The notes beneath the pieces are model-generated. The model was not told the DNA's origin and made no database searches. It was given only the letters and a program-made list of their open reading frames with translations. Positions 47,011-60,500 of a DNA stretch of 64,000 nt are shown piece by piece. The stretch lies in NCBI GenBank assembly GCA_002633005.1, contig NMRA01000104.1, positions 140,917 through 204,916 on the forward strand. Reading direction: 5' to 3'. Every line of letters begins with the position of its first letter. Within the stretch, counting starts at the first letter, position 1. The translations under genes and the position numbers were made by a program. This stretch comes from Phoronis australis (lineage: Eukaryota; Phoronida; Phoronidae).

Positions 47011-49700
47011 AATCCTTTCAACACGTTACCAAGGGTAATGGGGAGCTATCTCCTAGAAATTTTGTATAATGCTTTCAATTCATCTCATGTCGTTTTAATT
47101 ACGCAGACACCAGATACAATGCCACCAGCAATTATTCAGGTCTTATATGTCTTGATAGGCGCCAGTATCAGGCAGCAAGAATTGCTTACAAAGTTGCATG
47201 GTTGTGTCCCATGGCCACCTGGAATAATCAGCTGAGCGTCGTGCTTTCTGATTTCGGAGCTTTTAAGCCCAGGATCCATGCATACGGTGGGCCCATAACA
47301 GCTTGATGATGTCGTTGCATTGCAGTCGGTTTCTCACACTAGTTAATACTGACTTCCAGACTGTGCACCGTAGGCATCTCACTTCCGCATGATCTACGTG
47401 CTACCTTTCATCTACTTCTCCTCATACTGTCTTCCACGTTCTTCGATTCCTTTACACCAGCCACCTTCATCAACTTCCATAACAACGATGATGAAAAACC
47501 TCGGCACCTCACTTCGAACGAATCAGTACAACAGTACTCTTTCCCTTGAATTTCTGTTGCTATCTACATAACGCAACTGTACAACTTGTGTTCCTGCATG
47601 GGCTTCACAAAATCTCCTCTCTAACAACTGTTAGTTCAGCCAGAACCACCACATGTTTTCTTTCTTCATCTATCAAAGCCATACCAGAACCCCATCAATC
47701 CCCTAGGAAGTGGTTTGTCAGTCCAAACTGCCCAGTGTCTCCTGGCTACAGTTGACTCCGTTGCTCTGCTTGAGCTTGCTGCACCTTGCCCGATGACGTT
47801 TATCCTTTGTGCCATTCCACTGGTGGAACCACAACACACTCAAGTGCTTGGCGAATGACATCCAGAGCCTGGAAGTGTACCGCTCACACTGGAGAGCCCA
47901 GACAAGGCATGCCTCAAATTTCCACATCTATGGTAATGATGACATGGAGAACCTCAGTAAATTGGCAGATGACAAGACATCGTAGGTAAACTGGATAAGA
48001 GACTTTAAATGGCCTGCACTCGCCAACCACTATTCATTACGCATTGTCTGTCCTAATTCAACCATCTTCTGTTGACCCTACTGACCTCATGTTCACGTAA
48101 CTTGCATTTCTCTGACCCCTTTACCAGTTTACTTCAGACCAAAAACGCCCTCTTGGGCATCACCTCAACACCCTTTCAGCCATCGCATTGCATGTATCTG
48201 ACTCGATTCGGGGTTCCAGTGAAATAAAAGCTTTCTATTTTTTTTAACTGGATGTCACTCTCAGACATAAAAACTGCATTATTTTTACATATAACGTGGA
48301 AAATGAGAATAGCGTGTGGACCAGACTTGGAAATGTTTGCAAAAGACATCGTTCTCAACCACAACTGACCTTTGCCTCTATTCGCAAATTTCAACATAAT
48401 TTTCAAGACATATCAAATGTTTGAAGTGCTATTTTTTCTCAATGGCCTGGCCGTGTCCATCTCTTCAGGCCTTTGATTCAAATATCGATGTCACCTCCAT
48501 TTACTACACAACACCTAATAATCAGCGTGCTTCATTATAACTAGATGGTTTTCAACATCAGACATAGTACCCACCTGCATTTATAATGGCAAGCTTACAT
48601 TTCAATTACTTAGCCGTCTTGCTGATATGGCGTTTTTGTGTTTATCTGTATTAGTAATTGTATCTTCAATATTCTGTATAGTTATACCATAAAAATTGTC
48701 TTTTGTAATTTTGATAGGTGGAATGATCCTCTTTATATATGTTACTACTTTGCGAAATTTTTTCGTCATTATGTTGTTATATTTGTTAATCTGCCTGCAT
48801 GGAACGTTCTACATATACAAGCAGCACATTGCACAAACCGTGCAACCAGACTTAATAGCGCGAGATCGAATTTGGCATTCCAGGACTGGAGTTCTATGCT
48901 TACTGGTACCTAATTTTCATGCTGGTTGGTGTTCTCAATACACAAACAACTCTGATAGACAGTTAACTACATAGGTTTTAATAATCACATGTTGCTGACA
49001 ATACTGAGACTACAGTTTTCTCACCACTGAAGTGAGTGCAGATCCAAGTTGTAATCGCTCCTCTCAATAGAGGTCACTGCAGAGCTGCTGTTACTTGTGA
49101 TTAAAATGTCACAAGCTTCCTTGCAGCACTATATCACCAATAACTCAGTGTCAATCTTTATATCATCACAACAGTTAAGCAATATCTGCCTTTTGCAGTC
49201 AGTGTTGTTCAGCGTCCATTCAGCCAGGCTATAAGACGGCTTGCACCATCTATTGAGAAGTGTAACAAAGCCCCAGTTAGTCAAGACTGGTTGACCTGGC
49301 TTTACAGGAGCATGGGTTGTTTTTGATCCACTTCAACAGTATTGTCTGCACACACATTTCAACTACATTTAATTGAAGTAGCCAGCTGAACGTCACTAAG
49401 ATCTGTGTCGTCTCATAATGTTGAAATTTTATTTGCCACCACTTTATAAAGCACTAAATTTTTATATTAATTTTACTAATTGACATTGTATTCGTCACCA
49501 CATCCATTTCCTTTATTTCCTGTGCTAATATTGACATCCTGCACGCCACGTGTTAGTTTCTGTATCCTCCACGTCCACCACTCTGCAACACAACATCCAA
49601 CAGTTAAGGTATATATTAGTCACCAATTGTACCACTTCACGGCTTACAAGGGGCACTCAAGCCCCTGAATGCTAGAATTTGAAGTTTTTAGGTCATTTTT
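47011..49700. other. Degraded sequence, no supported gene
   Basis: Possible retrotransposon 3' flank. A frame around 47815-47985 (HWWNHNTLKCLANDIQSLEV...) has some coding feel but no recognised family. T-rich and pyrimidine-rich tracts elsewhere. Confidence 0.35.
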
Positions 49701-51787
49701 AGTAACACTTTGACCATGTTACACATCATTTACAACATTTTTTTTCACATTTTTCAAAACTAAGTAGCCATAGTTCTTTCAAAAATTAAAGACCCTCCCA
49801 GAGTTAATTAGGTCGAGCTAAAACAAGAAAGCAGAGTGATGTTTCCCAAATCAATGAGCCCATTCATTCATTAGGCTACAGTAACTCTCAATATTAAGGA
49901 ATAAAAGATAAGGACTGCACTCCGAAAAATGAAGCTTTAATAGATGGCACTGCATGTAACATTTCATTCACACAACTGGACATACTTAAGGGATTTTATC
50001 TAAATTAAAAATATTTTTAATCATACCTTAAAACATTTTTATTAACATTAAAACCTTACAATTTCAAAAAAACTGGAAAATTACATGTACTTTCATACAC
50101 ACCCACGTGTCTTTACTGTAGTTTTAGTTTCACTTCCTCAAGTTTATAGTTTTGTTTAATAATGAAAAATACCTAGTGTAACTAAAGGCAGGTGGTGGGT
50201 TAAAGTCATGACCAATATCACAGCAAAGCCAGTGGACATGGGTGAGGGTAATGTAATGACTCTTTTGTTAAACCATCACACAGAGTGAGAAGAGAACGAA
50301 GACTGTGCAATTTCAAGTTCATAACATCTACCACAAGAGCATTTACAGCCAACCCAAGTGTATAGTACCTAAGAAGCACTAAACCTGGCTCATGAACCCA
50401 AAATGTGCATTCTCGTGATTATTTTCTGTCCTAACAAGAGAGACATCTCGTCAGAACAGGCATGCATTCCATAAATGCGAGGAGTCAAGGACCTCACAAA
50501 GGGAGCTGGTGTGATCACGTGCATCCCTTGCAATACATTGTGATATCTCATGAAGTCTTGCCTGGTTCTTGTATCTACGGAATGCTTACCAAGTCATCAC
50601 TATGACAACACGTAGATGGGCCACTCTCTTCACTAACATGGTGCAAACTGCAGCAGCCTATTTATTCCCATGTTAATCTTCATTTGTGCTAAGTTTCACT
50701 AACTGAGCAGGTACCACACTACGCAACTCATATTTCAATCATTCGTCCAATAAAGCAGAAAAAATCAGAATTCCAAGCACTATGCTTGAATTCGTGTTGG
50801 GAGAACACTGGCTTTTCACAAGATCAATAACTGTTCATTCAAAAAGGTACACTTCTTCTGTTATGAAACTTGAAAATGAAGTAGTATTATTGAATTAGTG
50901 CTTTTCTCACTACAATGAACTTAGGACACTGGATAGATCCAACTAAAGCAGTTAGAGCACTCTCACCATATTTACCATTCAAAATCTCATAAAAAGCAAA
51001 ATCAATATGACTGAAGTTTCTTGCAAGTGTACTACAGTAGTAATTCTCCAAGAAGTTTTTGCTCGTATGTGCCATACAAAGCAATATCAAAATGGGCCTT
51101 GTGGAAGCCAACGAATGTTGCACCCGGTGACATATCCATGATACCAAACCTTGGAAGTTGGAACCCATTCACAGATTATGCCAGCTTACTACCACACAAA
51201 GCAAGCTCCATTCACAGAAGTCTCACTCTATCAGTCAACATTGCTACCAGCAGTTGTTCTGCGTTGCACTCTTACGTTAGGCCACATGACTAGCTGTTCT
51301 AGCAAGCTCTTTGATAGCACGATGTGAAAAACTTCTACACAATAAAGCTTTTGCCCGGCAAGTATTAGCTCCACCATGCTAACTTGCTTTTGCACAGCAG
51401 GAATTCACCTGGTTTCTTAGACCTCATGCTGGTTTTCCACCTGGAGGCAGTTTGACCTCTTGCAAGTTATGCTACAAGGTGGCAATTTGTCCCACTTTTC
51501 TATGTTGGAAATCTACAAGGGGCTTACTGTTTCCAGGTGGTCTAGTGATTGTCAACAAGAAAGGGTCTTGGGTTGTACAAGCAGTCACACCACCATATAA
51601 CTATCAATTCACACTAGATACTATTAATTAAAACAAAATAAAATAAAAATAATTGAGTAGTGTTATGTCCATGAAAGTTGGATTTTTTTTCACTTAGTGC
51701 TTGTATTTCCAGACATATTATATATCCACCTATGAGCTGTGAATGAACACATTCAATGTATACCCAGGACTGCCAACCCATTGAAGA
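49701..51787. other. Intergenic, nothing recognised
   Basis: AT-rich, short frames only, no repeat recognised. Confidence 0.4.
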
Positions 51788-52262
51788 CGAAGGCAACCTT
51801 TTTTCATGTCATTATTAGCAAAAATAAGGTTCGGTGATTATCTCAGACATATTTTTCACTTAATGACAGCTTTTCGTAATTTATTTAATTATTCATTCTC
51901 TACTATGGAAGTGACGTTTTGGCAGGCAAGAATTTCGTGTTTGTTCCCGTTAGCGAGACGACAATGAGTACATCCCGGTAGGCAGCAACAGTGTGGCATG
52001 TTGACCGACTCGTAAACAAAAGCAAACGATGACCGATCTTAATACAACCCAGATAGAACAATGACCGACTCGGCAGCTCTCACAGTCAAGACTATATGAA
52101 AAGAAATTGGCGCGAAATTCTTGCCTCCCAAAACGTCACTTCTAGAGTAGAGAACAAGTAATTGCTTAAATTACAAAAAGCTGTAATTAAGTGAAAAATA
52201 TGTCTGGGATAATCATTGAACCATATTTTTGCTAAAAATTATAAGAAAAATGGTTGCCTTCG
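51788..52262. mobile_element. Long-TIR foldback element (~475 bp, arms ~150 bp)
   Basis: The left arm runs from CGAAGGCAACCTTTTTTCAT through GACATATTTTTCACTTAAT and GACGTTTTGGCAGGCAAGAA. The right arm is its inverse, from TTCTTGCCTCCCAAAACGTC to AAAATGGTTGCCTTCG, imperfect but collinear for about 150 bp each side. The ~160-bp centre is unique and contains two GACCGACTCG repeats. No coding frame and no clear target-site duplication. Confidence 0.8.
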
Positions 52263-53059
52263 CCTTTAAGCATATAGGCCTCATCTGTAACCTTCATGTT
52301 AAAAATCTGTATTTCGCAAGTGAAAACTTGTACGATTCAAAATTTAAATTTCAATTCAAGATGGATTGATACATACCAAAACAACAATTTTCAATTTCAA
52401 ATCGTATTTAACTAAAAAGGCAACAATATGTAAAAACCCAACTCATCACATCAATGTTTTTCAGTTGTAGCTATTGTCATGGTTGAGTTCTTCCCAAACT
52501 ACCATGGCCCCACAAATTCCGATATCTCATAATTCCTGATCCATGACCCATTGTAAGGTTCTCAGTGTAGAAGTCAGTATGACCACACGCAGTGAATTCC
52601 TTTGAATCCTATACCTTTTCTGAATGTAATCTAATGTAATTTTGCTCTCAACATCTTAACACAATTTTCAAAGCATACGATATCCCAACATCCACATCCA
52701 AGTAAGCGCGCTTTTCATTGGTCTGTCCTTCACAAAGTAACTGCAACTGATCAATCACAAAAGGGAAATTTTGCACGCAAATTACATTATATACTGGTAC
52801 TCAGAATACGTCTTATTGGTCAAATCTTGCGTTCACAACGATTTCCGTCTCAATCTTCACCAATATGGTGCTTCGAAACACAGAGAATTTTAAAAATCCT
52901 TCTTTTAACTTTCATCCGATTTTCTTGAAGAGAAATAAATGCTCAAATTCCTCAACATATGAAAATCTCCATAGTGATTTTAAGCCCTAAAAGCATGTAG
53001 AATACGGATAAAGCCCAAACAGTTGGCAGCCCTGTACACCACACCATAATGGTATTTTC
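52263..53059. other. Intergenic, nothing recognised
   Basis: Short frames only. Confidence 0.4.
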
Positions 53060-53570
53060 AGTGCTTGGAATGACCAGTGACAAAAAACGCGGAAACTTTG
53101 GAACTTTTACGGCCCAAATCATGCCCGATAACCAGCCTTGAATTGGTCAATGTGAACCTTTCCCCGACAAAAATAGGGAGGACTATAAAAAAAAACCTTA
53201 TCACCATCACTAGCATGCGTTTGCGTCCTTTTAGCTCGCCCGTCCACTCCCAACCCACACATTTTTGGCTGCAGAGGGATAGTATTTGTCGCCACGCTTA
53301 ACACTACCACGAGACGCTATTAAAAATCCCACCACGCTGTCCCGCTGTCCCAGATGCCCCGGCGATGTTGACAATTTACGTTCCTCCGAAACATAAAGAG
53401 CAACTTCCGCTTTTCGAGGTGAACGTCGTCTGCAACGACGAGGTAAGAAAGGAATTTGCCGCGGAAATTTTATATCAAATCAGATTTTTTTTACGTGGAA
53501 ATATAAAAAAAGCGGAAAGCACATTTGAAAAAAGCGGAAATCCACGTTTCCGCGGAAAATTCCAAGCCCT
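53060..53570. mobile_element. hAT-like non-autonomous element, family 1 copy C (intact)
   Basis: TIRs AGTGCTTGGAATGACC and AAAATTCCAAGCCCT, flanked by a perfect 8-bp duplication GTATTTTC (53052-53059 and 53571-53578), the hallmark of hAT insertion. It is 511 bp, with internal GCGGAAA repeats near the right end. No transposase. Confidence 0.85.
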
Positions 53571-53578
53571 GTATTTTC

Positions 53579-55421
53579 CACCTTATTCACAAACAAAACG
53601 AGGACAAATGAAATTTCTCAACAAAATAAAGATGACAACTTTTTTTGTCCAATCTTAGGTTGGTTTGTACAGTGTAAAAATCGTAGACCTACGTTTGGCA
53701 AACTTTGCATTAGTTGCTGCAACAGAATCAGCCTTTCACAAATAGCAAACCAATCCCGCCATTTATTTTTGTGTGAAACAAGTGAAGAATTACCATGCAC
53801 TTAAAGGTAATCAATATCACAAGACATTTTCAACAATAACTAAAGAAGAGGCTTTTCACTCCATAAAAAAATACTCTCGTAGTGTTTGACAATAACATTT
53901 AGGTGTTAGACTTGGAGATTCCTAGGTGTGAAATTACTCCCATTTTCCGAAACATGGCAGAAAGCCGCGTATCGTCAAGTGTGGGAAGTGGCGAGACATG
54001 TTGGAAACGCCAGACTTTTTCCTGTACAGTACGGCAGGACAAATGAACCAGTACAACGGTACTTATTGTTCTTTAAAGTTAACATTCGGTAGCGACATCG
54101 TCAGCGAGTGGGAAGAAGATGTGCTACTCAACTCCTTTGTCAGTTAGCACAAATATTGCAGTGTAAAAACACGTGAGAACCACATTTGGATTTTGCCGAG
54201 GCAGAAGCTTACGTCAGTGTAAAATTATTGTTCACAATAGCTGGCATGCAAGAACATTTTATCACGACACATCAAAGGCCGTAGTGCAGAAGAGAAAAAT
54301 TTCAGATCACACAGAAACACACACACACAAACACATAAATGCTTCTAATTCACTACACTTATGGTAGTTGTCTCCTTCAGATACGAAACAATTATCAAGT
54401 GGCGTGTTTCAATCAAATATCATGGACAACACTTGACAAGCATTCCTTCACAAACCAATACTGGTTGACACATTGGTTGAGAAAAGCGACATGGAAAATG
54501 TTCGACTTGTCTTGAAGGCAAAAAATGGGCAAGAAATCAATGTTTGATTGTGTGGCAGTGTGCTGACGTTTTCAGGTAATGGGCATCAGACTTTCCTGCA
54601 GTAACCTAGCTTCATATCTGGATTCATATTTTTCATCAAATACTTAGAAAATATGATTTCAAGTTTTTCAACCTCTGTTTAGGGAATTAGATCATCATGG
54701 AAAATGCCAACATGAAAATGTTTTGATGAGTTGAACAGAGAAATATTGGCTTATTTATCTTCAACGTTGCACTTAAAAAAAAAAAACAACAAAAAACGGA
54801 ATAACTTTTTACAACATAACTCGGAAGCCTGCTTAAGCTGTCATCTATGTTCACACTCTGAACATATTCCCAATTGCTTAGCGTGCAGTTAAAGAGCAGT
54901 TATCATTTTTGCATAACTTGTCGTAAGTCTAAGTAGTCACCATTATCTAACTCACACACAGGGGAAACACTTGAACTTATCTGCATGCTTGCACTTGTTC
55001 AAAAATTGTTACAAAACGTCATCAAAAAAGCTGAACTCCAAAATCACAGTTCATAACTCACGAGAACCCACAACCAATCCAACGGAAGCTGGGGATGGCT
55101 TTAGTACATGACGTTGAAGCGGTTATGTGCTCCACAGGTTATGACACACATTTTGTACATGTAGTTTTTTTTTGAAAACTGACTGATGACGACCAACTAC
55201 CCATTAACAAGTCCTTCACAGATCAAACCATGTGCTAAATGTTTTCCGTATAACTTGATGAGTGGTGTGGCCCAACATATGCAGTGATAGCAAAGTCCTG
55301 GTATTTAAATTGCGCCGGAGAAGCACGGTGCTAAGGGTGTGTAGTTTAGCCAGGTAGCAAGTAGTAACTTTTCAATCTTCCTAATTTCATTACTTCTGGG
55401 ACTCCCAAAGCATACATGCAG
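53579..55421. other. Intergenic or YTHDF 3' flank, nothing recognised
   Basis: Low-complexity A tracts near 54774 and a short CA tract near 54320. No coding frame supported. Confidence 0.4.
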
Positions 55422-55554
55422 CCATGCCTGTATATTCAACCCATGCCTGTATATTCAACCCAAGCCTGTATATTCAACCCAAGCCTGTATATTCAACCCA
55501 AGCCTGTATATTCAACCCATGCCTGTATATTCAACCCAAGCCTGTATATTCCAC
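55422..55554. repeat. 19-bp minisatellite, 7 units
   Basis: Unit CCATGCCTGTATATTCAAC with a single A/T alternation (CCATG or CCAAG), seven exact-length copies and one C substitution in the last. Since 19 is not a multiple of 3, all frames stay open through it, which explains the repetitive frames here. It lies about 600 bp beyond the YTHDF stop codon. Confidence 0.95.
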
Positions 55555-55639
55555 CCAATATCTACAAAACTATAGAGTTAAGCTCTGCCAAGTACATATT
55601 TTTAAAGTATCAAGTTAATTTTGCCTCTGTACCAGTCTC

Positions 55640-56003
55640 CTACTAATTCAGTCACGTGACCATGTCTTCTTAGCAAAGTTTAGCAAAAATTTAAGTCCAT
55701 GCATAACAAAGCAGTATCAATAACACGACCAAATTTTGTTCAATATCAATGTTCAAGTTCAAGATGATAGTTTTCTAAATTATATTGTTTCCGTTTTATG
55801 CAACTTATTTTTTCATAAAGATCTATTTTGATAGATGATCTTGCAAAAGTGGAAAATTTCAAAAACAATTCCTAAAGAGTGTTTTGGAGAACAGTGCAAA
55901 AGCATGGTATCTGAAACCTTCACGTCAATCTTATAAGGCATTACTGAGGTACGATATTCCTAAGTTTGCCAAATTTGACCACTTTGTGAGGGTCCAACAT
56001 AAC
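55640..56003. mobile_element. PIF/Harbinger-type MITE, degraded inverted copy C
   Basis: Contains, in reverse orientation, GTCACGTGACCATGTCTTCT, TTTAGCAAAA, ATAACAAAGCAGTATCAA and AGTTTTCTAAA blocks of 13639-14134, ending near GGTCCAACATAACC (12 of 14 match to the family TIR). The other end is lost. Confidence 0.55.
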
Positions 56004-56167
56004 CATCAACAAGTCTGAACAGATCAAGGCCCATTCATAATCTACGAAAGAACTCAAATCAATTGAAAGTATAATATCCAAACAATGCTGGATGATCCCC
56101 CAACACTGCATATGTACACCTAAGATCTCCCAACACAGCATACGTACAGCTACTGTTAAAATCGTGG

Positions 56168-57550
56168 CTATACCTTTTTGGAGGCTCCACTGCCAGACTC
56201 CTCTTCCTGACGCTTTTCGTAATGGTTGAAGTCATCAAAAATTGAAGTGTTCAGCTTGTAATTGTGGAGGATTTTCAGGACCTGCTTGCCCTTCTCTGGC
56301 AACACTTCCTGGGTGTCCCTCGAGTTTGTAACTGGCTTATTCTCATTGTTCTCCAACCGAATGTGCCGCAGCTCACTGTTAGGGACGTCCTTCACATAAA
56401 TCCATTTCACCACAAACTTTCCCTTCCACTTGTCCTGGGCCCACACACCAGTGCTACTACTATGGTCCACAGCAGACATCATCTGGGCCATTCCACAGAA
56501 ATGTCCACTACCGTTGACACTATACAGCAGGTACACTGGGCCCTTCCCATCGCGTTCTTTGAATGCCTCGTCCAGCCGCTGGTTACCCCGTTCTGTGCTA
56601 CACCAGATACTATACTTTATAGACCGGTGAATATCGTCCTCTGAATAGCTCTTGATGACAAAAAAGCGTGCTCCTCTAGGGTTTGTATTGAAGTCACGAG
56701 GGTTGAAATTATTGGCTGAGCGCAGCTTGTCCAACACAGGGTTTGAGGGCGTGGGTGCACTCGACACATCATTACCAGTTGAATTAGCCTGCGAGTTTGA
56801 ACTGCCAACATTGGAGCCACCCCCATTGACTGATGGTCCAGTGCTATATGGGGTTATCCCTGCTCCTCGGCCCCTCGGAGCTCCCCACGCAGGACGGGAC
56901 TGGGTAGCTGTTTGCTTGCCAGCCGAGTTCTTAGAATCCCACGTTCCAAAGTCCATGTTGTGCTTCGACGGATGTACAGGAGCACGCGGGGTAGATTTTG
57001 GCTTCACTTGTGGCTGGGGTCGTGCTGGCTGGCTGGCAACAGAAGCCCAAGATTTTTTCTTAGGGGCTTGAGTCACAGAGGCCTGCGCAGTGGGCACAGT
57101 CTGACAGCTGTCAACTGACTGCTCTAGTCCAGCATCATTCGGATTATCACTAAAATTCACATTCTGCAAGCCTTGATCAATGTTCTGAATATTAAGATCT
57201 GCCTCCCCATTCATGGTGCCGTATGCATGCATCTGGTCAGCTCCATAATAGTCCTCATAGCCGCGAAGGTCAGTCTTGCCCGCTTGAGTACTATTGACCC
57301 AGGCGCTGTAATCATTGCCGGGGAACCAACCAAACCCTGCCTGGCTATAGTCAAATCCACTCAACATAGTGCCATTATTGTAATCACTGCTCACTTGTCC
57401 ATAGTTGCCAAAAAACGACATCGGATCACCACTGGACCAGGCATTGGCCTCACTCAAGTACGAGAAGGAGACATTCTGCGGATAATAGCTCTGCATGTAC
57501 GTTTGATCAGTCACATTTGGGCTTGACATGGGCGCTGAACCGTAGCCTCC
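56168..57550 (-). CDS. YTHDF: YTHDF coding exon 4 (low-complexity region and YTH domain)
   Basis: Acceptor CACTTCTACTCAG|GGAGGC at 57550, phase 0 after exon 3. 460 codons and a stop, including the full YTH domain. The frame stays open slightly upstream of the acceptor without an ATG. Confidence 0.96.
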   Translation of the reverse strand, partial: GGYGSAPMSSPNVTDQTYMQSYYPQNVSFSYLSEANAWSSGDPMSFFGNYGQVSSDYNNGTMLSGFDYSQAGFGWFPGNDYSAWVNSTQAGKTDLRGYEDYYGADQMHAYGTMNGEADLNIQNIDQGLQNVNFSDNPNDAGLEQSVDSCQTVPTAQASVTQAPKKKSWASVASQPARPQPQVKPKSTPRAPVHPSKHNMDFGTWDSKNSAGKQTATQSRPAWGAPRGRGAGITPYSTGPSVNGGGSNVGSSNSQANSTGNDVSSAPTPSNPVLDKLRSANNFNPRDFNTNPRGARFFVIKSYSEDDIHRSIKYSIWCSTERGNQRLDEAFKERDGKGPVYLLYSVNGSGHFCGMAQMMSAVDHSSSTGVWAQDKWKGKFVVKWIYVKDVPNSELRHIRLENNENKPVTNSRDTQEVLPEKGKQVLKILHNYKLNTSIFDDFNHYEKRQEEESGSGASKKV

Positions 57551-60500
57551 CTGAGTAGAAGTGTTCCCAAAGGCAATATGCAAGAGAAAAGGAACAGTGT
57601 TAGGATAATTGTTTCACAGATTAATTCACTGTAATGTAATGTGTTCTTCAGAGTTCACCATCAGTGTACTCACACTCACATTCACTCAGTCCCAAGCTAT
57701 GCTTAGGTGTTCAGTACGACACAGCGTCAAGATGATCCCTCTCTGCCACATATACACAACCAGCTAAAAACTGTGCCAGGGGGCATGCAGGAGACCACAG
57801 GAATGTCTTGAATGGGGCAAGCACAATGGCAGAGATGGAGTTAACACACTTTTCCCCTATGAAAAATATTTTTAAAAAAGCATATGAAATCTCCTTTGTC
57901 AGGCTAAAAAATTTGCTATGGCGATACAATGTCAATTTGAAACAGCACGAAACGTTAATTTTTGGCTAATTGAGGCAGAGTGGATGAGGGGTAGCGACAA
58001 GGGGCTTGCGGGATGTCGGGGCGTGTTACTGATGGTGACGGGGAGAATTTCCACTCTCCTGAAAAACTTCCCCTCCATCTTTCCCCCTAGATAAATGAGG
58101 GTACTGACATGCCATGCCAAATTTAAATTCCCCTAAGATGAATTTGTCTCCCAGTAAAGATTAAAATGTGTATTTATAACTCTTTCATGTTCTTAAAAAG
58201 CCCATTTGATGTGAAAAGGTGAAAGGAAAACCTGGGAAAAACAAACATAGCCTGACACTCATGGAATTATCTTTAAGATGCAGTTACCTTGAATATTGAT
58301 CAAGTTCTACGAGACTTTCTAGTAAAAAGCTGTTTATCATAAGCATGCGATCATAAAGGCATATTTGTACAAAAGACGATCAATACATAGATGGACATTT
58401 CTCATCAATAATTACCAACATGACACTAAACTAGGTATTCAAGGATAGGTATGAGGCAAAAACAGTTCCGCAATACACAATACAGATCTAACAAAATACC
58501 ATTAGGAAACAAACACAATCATTTATTTGATCTTCCACATTTCACCTTTCATATAATCTACTGCATCTTGTCCTGAGTAAAAAAAGAATTGTTGAAACTA
58601 ATGCAAACACAGTTATACAAAATATGGATAATTATAAGCACCACAGGGTGCTGGAGTTGCACAACTAAAATATAGAACGAGTGGAAAATATCAACAGCAG
58701 TGAACAACCTCTTAAACTATTAAAAACGGCGATTGCTGCATTACAATCTAACCTGGATTCATTGATCGATCTTGAAATTGTAATTGCTATATTTTACAAT
58801 CTATCACCATCAGGAAGTTTCAGCTGGAATTTGTATTGATGTTTTAAAGACACTGGCTGTAGTGTGACTTGGATGTTGACAAGAGTTAGTCTTGACTGCA
58901 CATCTGCTAACAGTATACAAGGAAGCGATCAAGCAAAAGAAAAACAAAAAAATAAAAAATAATATCCAAAAAACAAAAAAAAAAACAAAAGTGGCTTATC
59001 AAGTGAGTATCTAAGAGAAGGTGGACTCATGGTTGTAACGGTCACAGGAATAGAGTAGCAAACCAATGCTCCCAAAATAACGGGGAAAAACGATCACAGT
59101 CGAGATGGAGGCTGGAGTTGGTTGCTCAGTAGGACCAGAATATCTGTATTAATCAATACTAGAACGTGCGCTGAAAAGGCCGTGGTTGCGGTGACGGCCG
59201 ACAAGGCTGCAACTGACAGAAAGCCAATGACATCAACTAGATTTGTAATATCTTGCAAGGAAGGGCAAAACTGGCAGTGTTAGGAGTTGCAAGAGCCTTC
59301 CATCTCAACCAGGACATCTGCTTTTACATAATATCCATTTCTTGAGGACATGCCCTCACACACATCCAATTACTGTTACTATCCTCAAAGTTTATAACAA
59401 AGACATTCAGACAGTTAACAGTTTAATTTAGCCATACATCACCTTTAAGAGAACTTGCACTTCAAAGAGATGCACATTTCACTTGGAACAAAATTGACAA
59501 CTATACAAAGAACACACAGGCTGTCAAATGTTGCACCTTATACATCACTAGTACAGTAAAATCTCACCTATTTCAGACAAAAATTAACTACCAGAATTAG
59601 CCTTTTTACATTTGTAAACGGTTCTAACATTGTTTTGATGTCACAACGACTCAAAACGTCAGGTGGTAGTTATGGTATGCAGTTTACACATAGAGAACCA
59701 TTAATATGCCACTACATATCTTTCAAGAAAAAAATAAGTGAAATTACAGTTGTCGGCCATATTGTGTCCTAAACTGATGGGATTTACCGTGACTGCGAAA
59801 CCCGTATTCAAGTTCACTCACATCAAATTCTTCAATAAAAGTAACCACCAAACATTACCTGATGTGGCTGACTTTGTAAATAAGCCTCGAAATCACTGTC
59901 CTTCACTTCCTTGCTATTTGGGCCATTGGAAACTGTAATTGTAAGAAAAACAATGTATTTTCTCCAAATGATAATCATTGATACAACAAATACGAGACCC
60001 AGTCATTACCGTTAGAGCCCAAAATTTTCAGGGCCCCAAACTTTGCATATTGTAAATATGCCACATGCAACCACACGAAAATACCAGGTCGTCAAATGGA
60101 AAACAAGGAAACACAGCACACAGCATTGAAAATGTCCTGGCAATCACAAACAAATCATAGTTGCCAGCATTCGTAACTGAAAAAAAACAGGACACTTGAA
60201 TTAAAAAGTGTGATATCTCGAACTATGAGAAAGCAAAAGGAATGAATATCCACCAGTAAAAACCCAAAATGCCCAAGTGACATTTTTTTGGTCGAATGGA
60301 AAAATAGGGATGGACCATGCACACAATGACGACACATTTTCTGATCAGCTCCTACCAAGGGAAAGTGACTTCTGGTTTGATTTTAACCAGATCGCTAAAC
60401 AGAATATAACGTCACATTAGCGAGCTAGATTTAATATCATTTCGTTAAGATTTCCATCATTCCATGGGCTTCTTCCGGAGCAAAAAATGCAAACATGGCG

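Noticed and set aside
55422-55554. CRISPR array
   Set aside because: Units are contiguous 19-mers with no spacers, in an animal genome.
56264-57526. Several long plus-strand frames opposite YTHDF exon 4
   Set aside because: Shadows of the real coding exon, with no conserved protein of their own.
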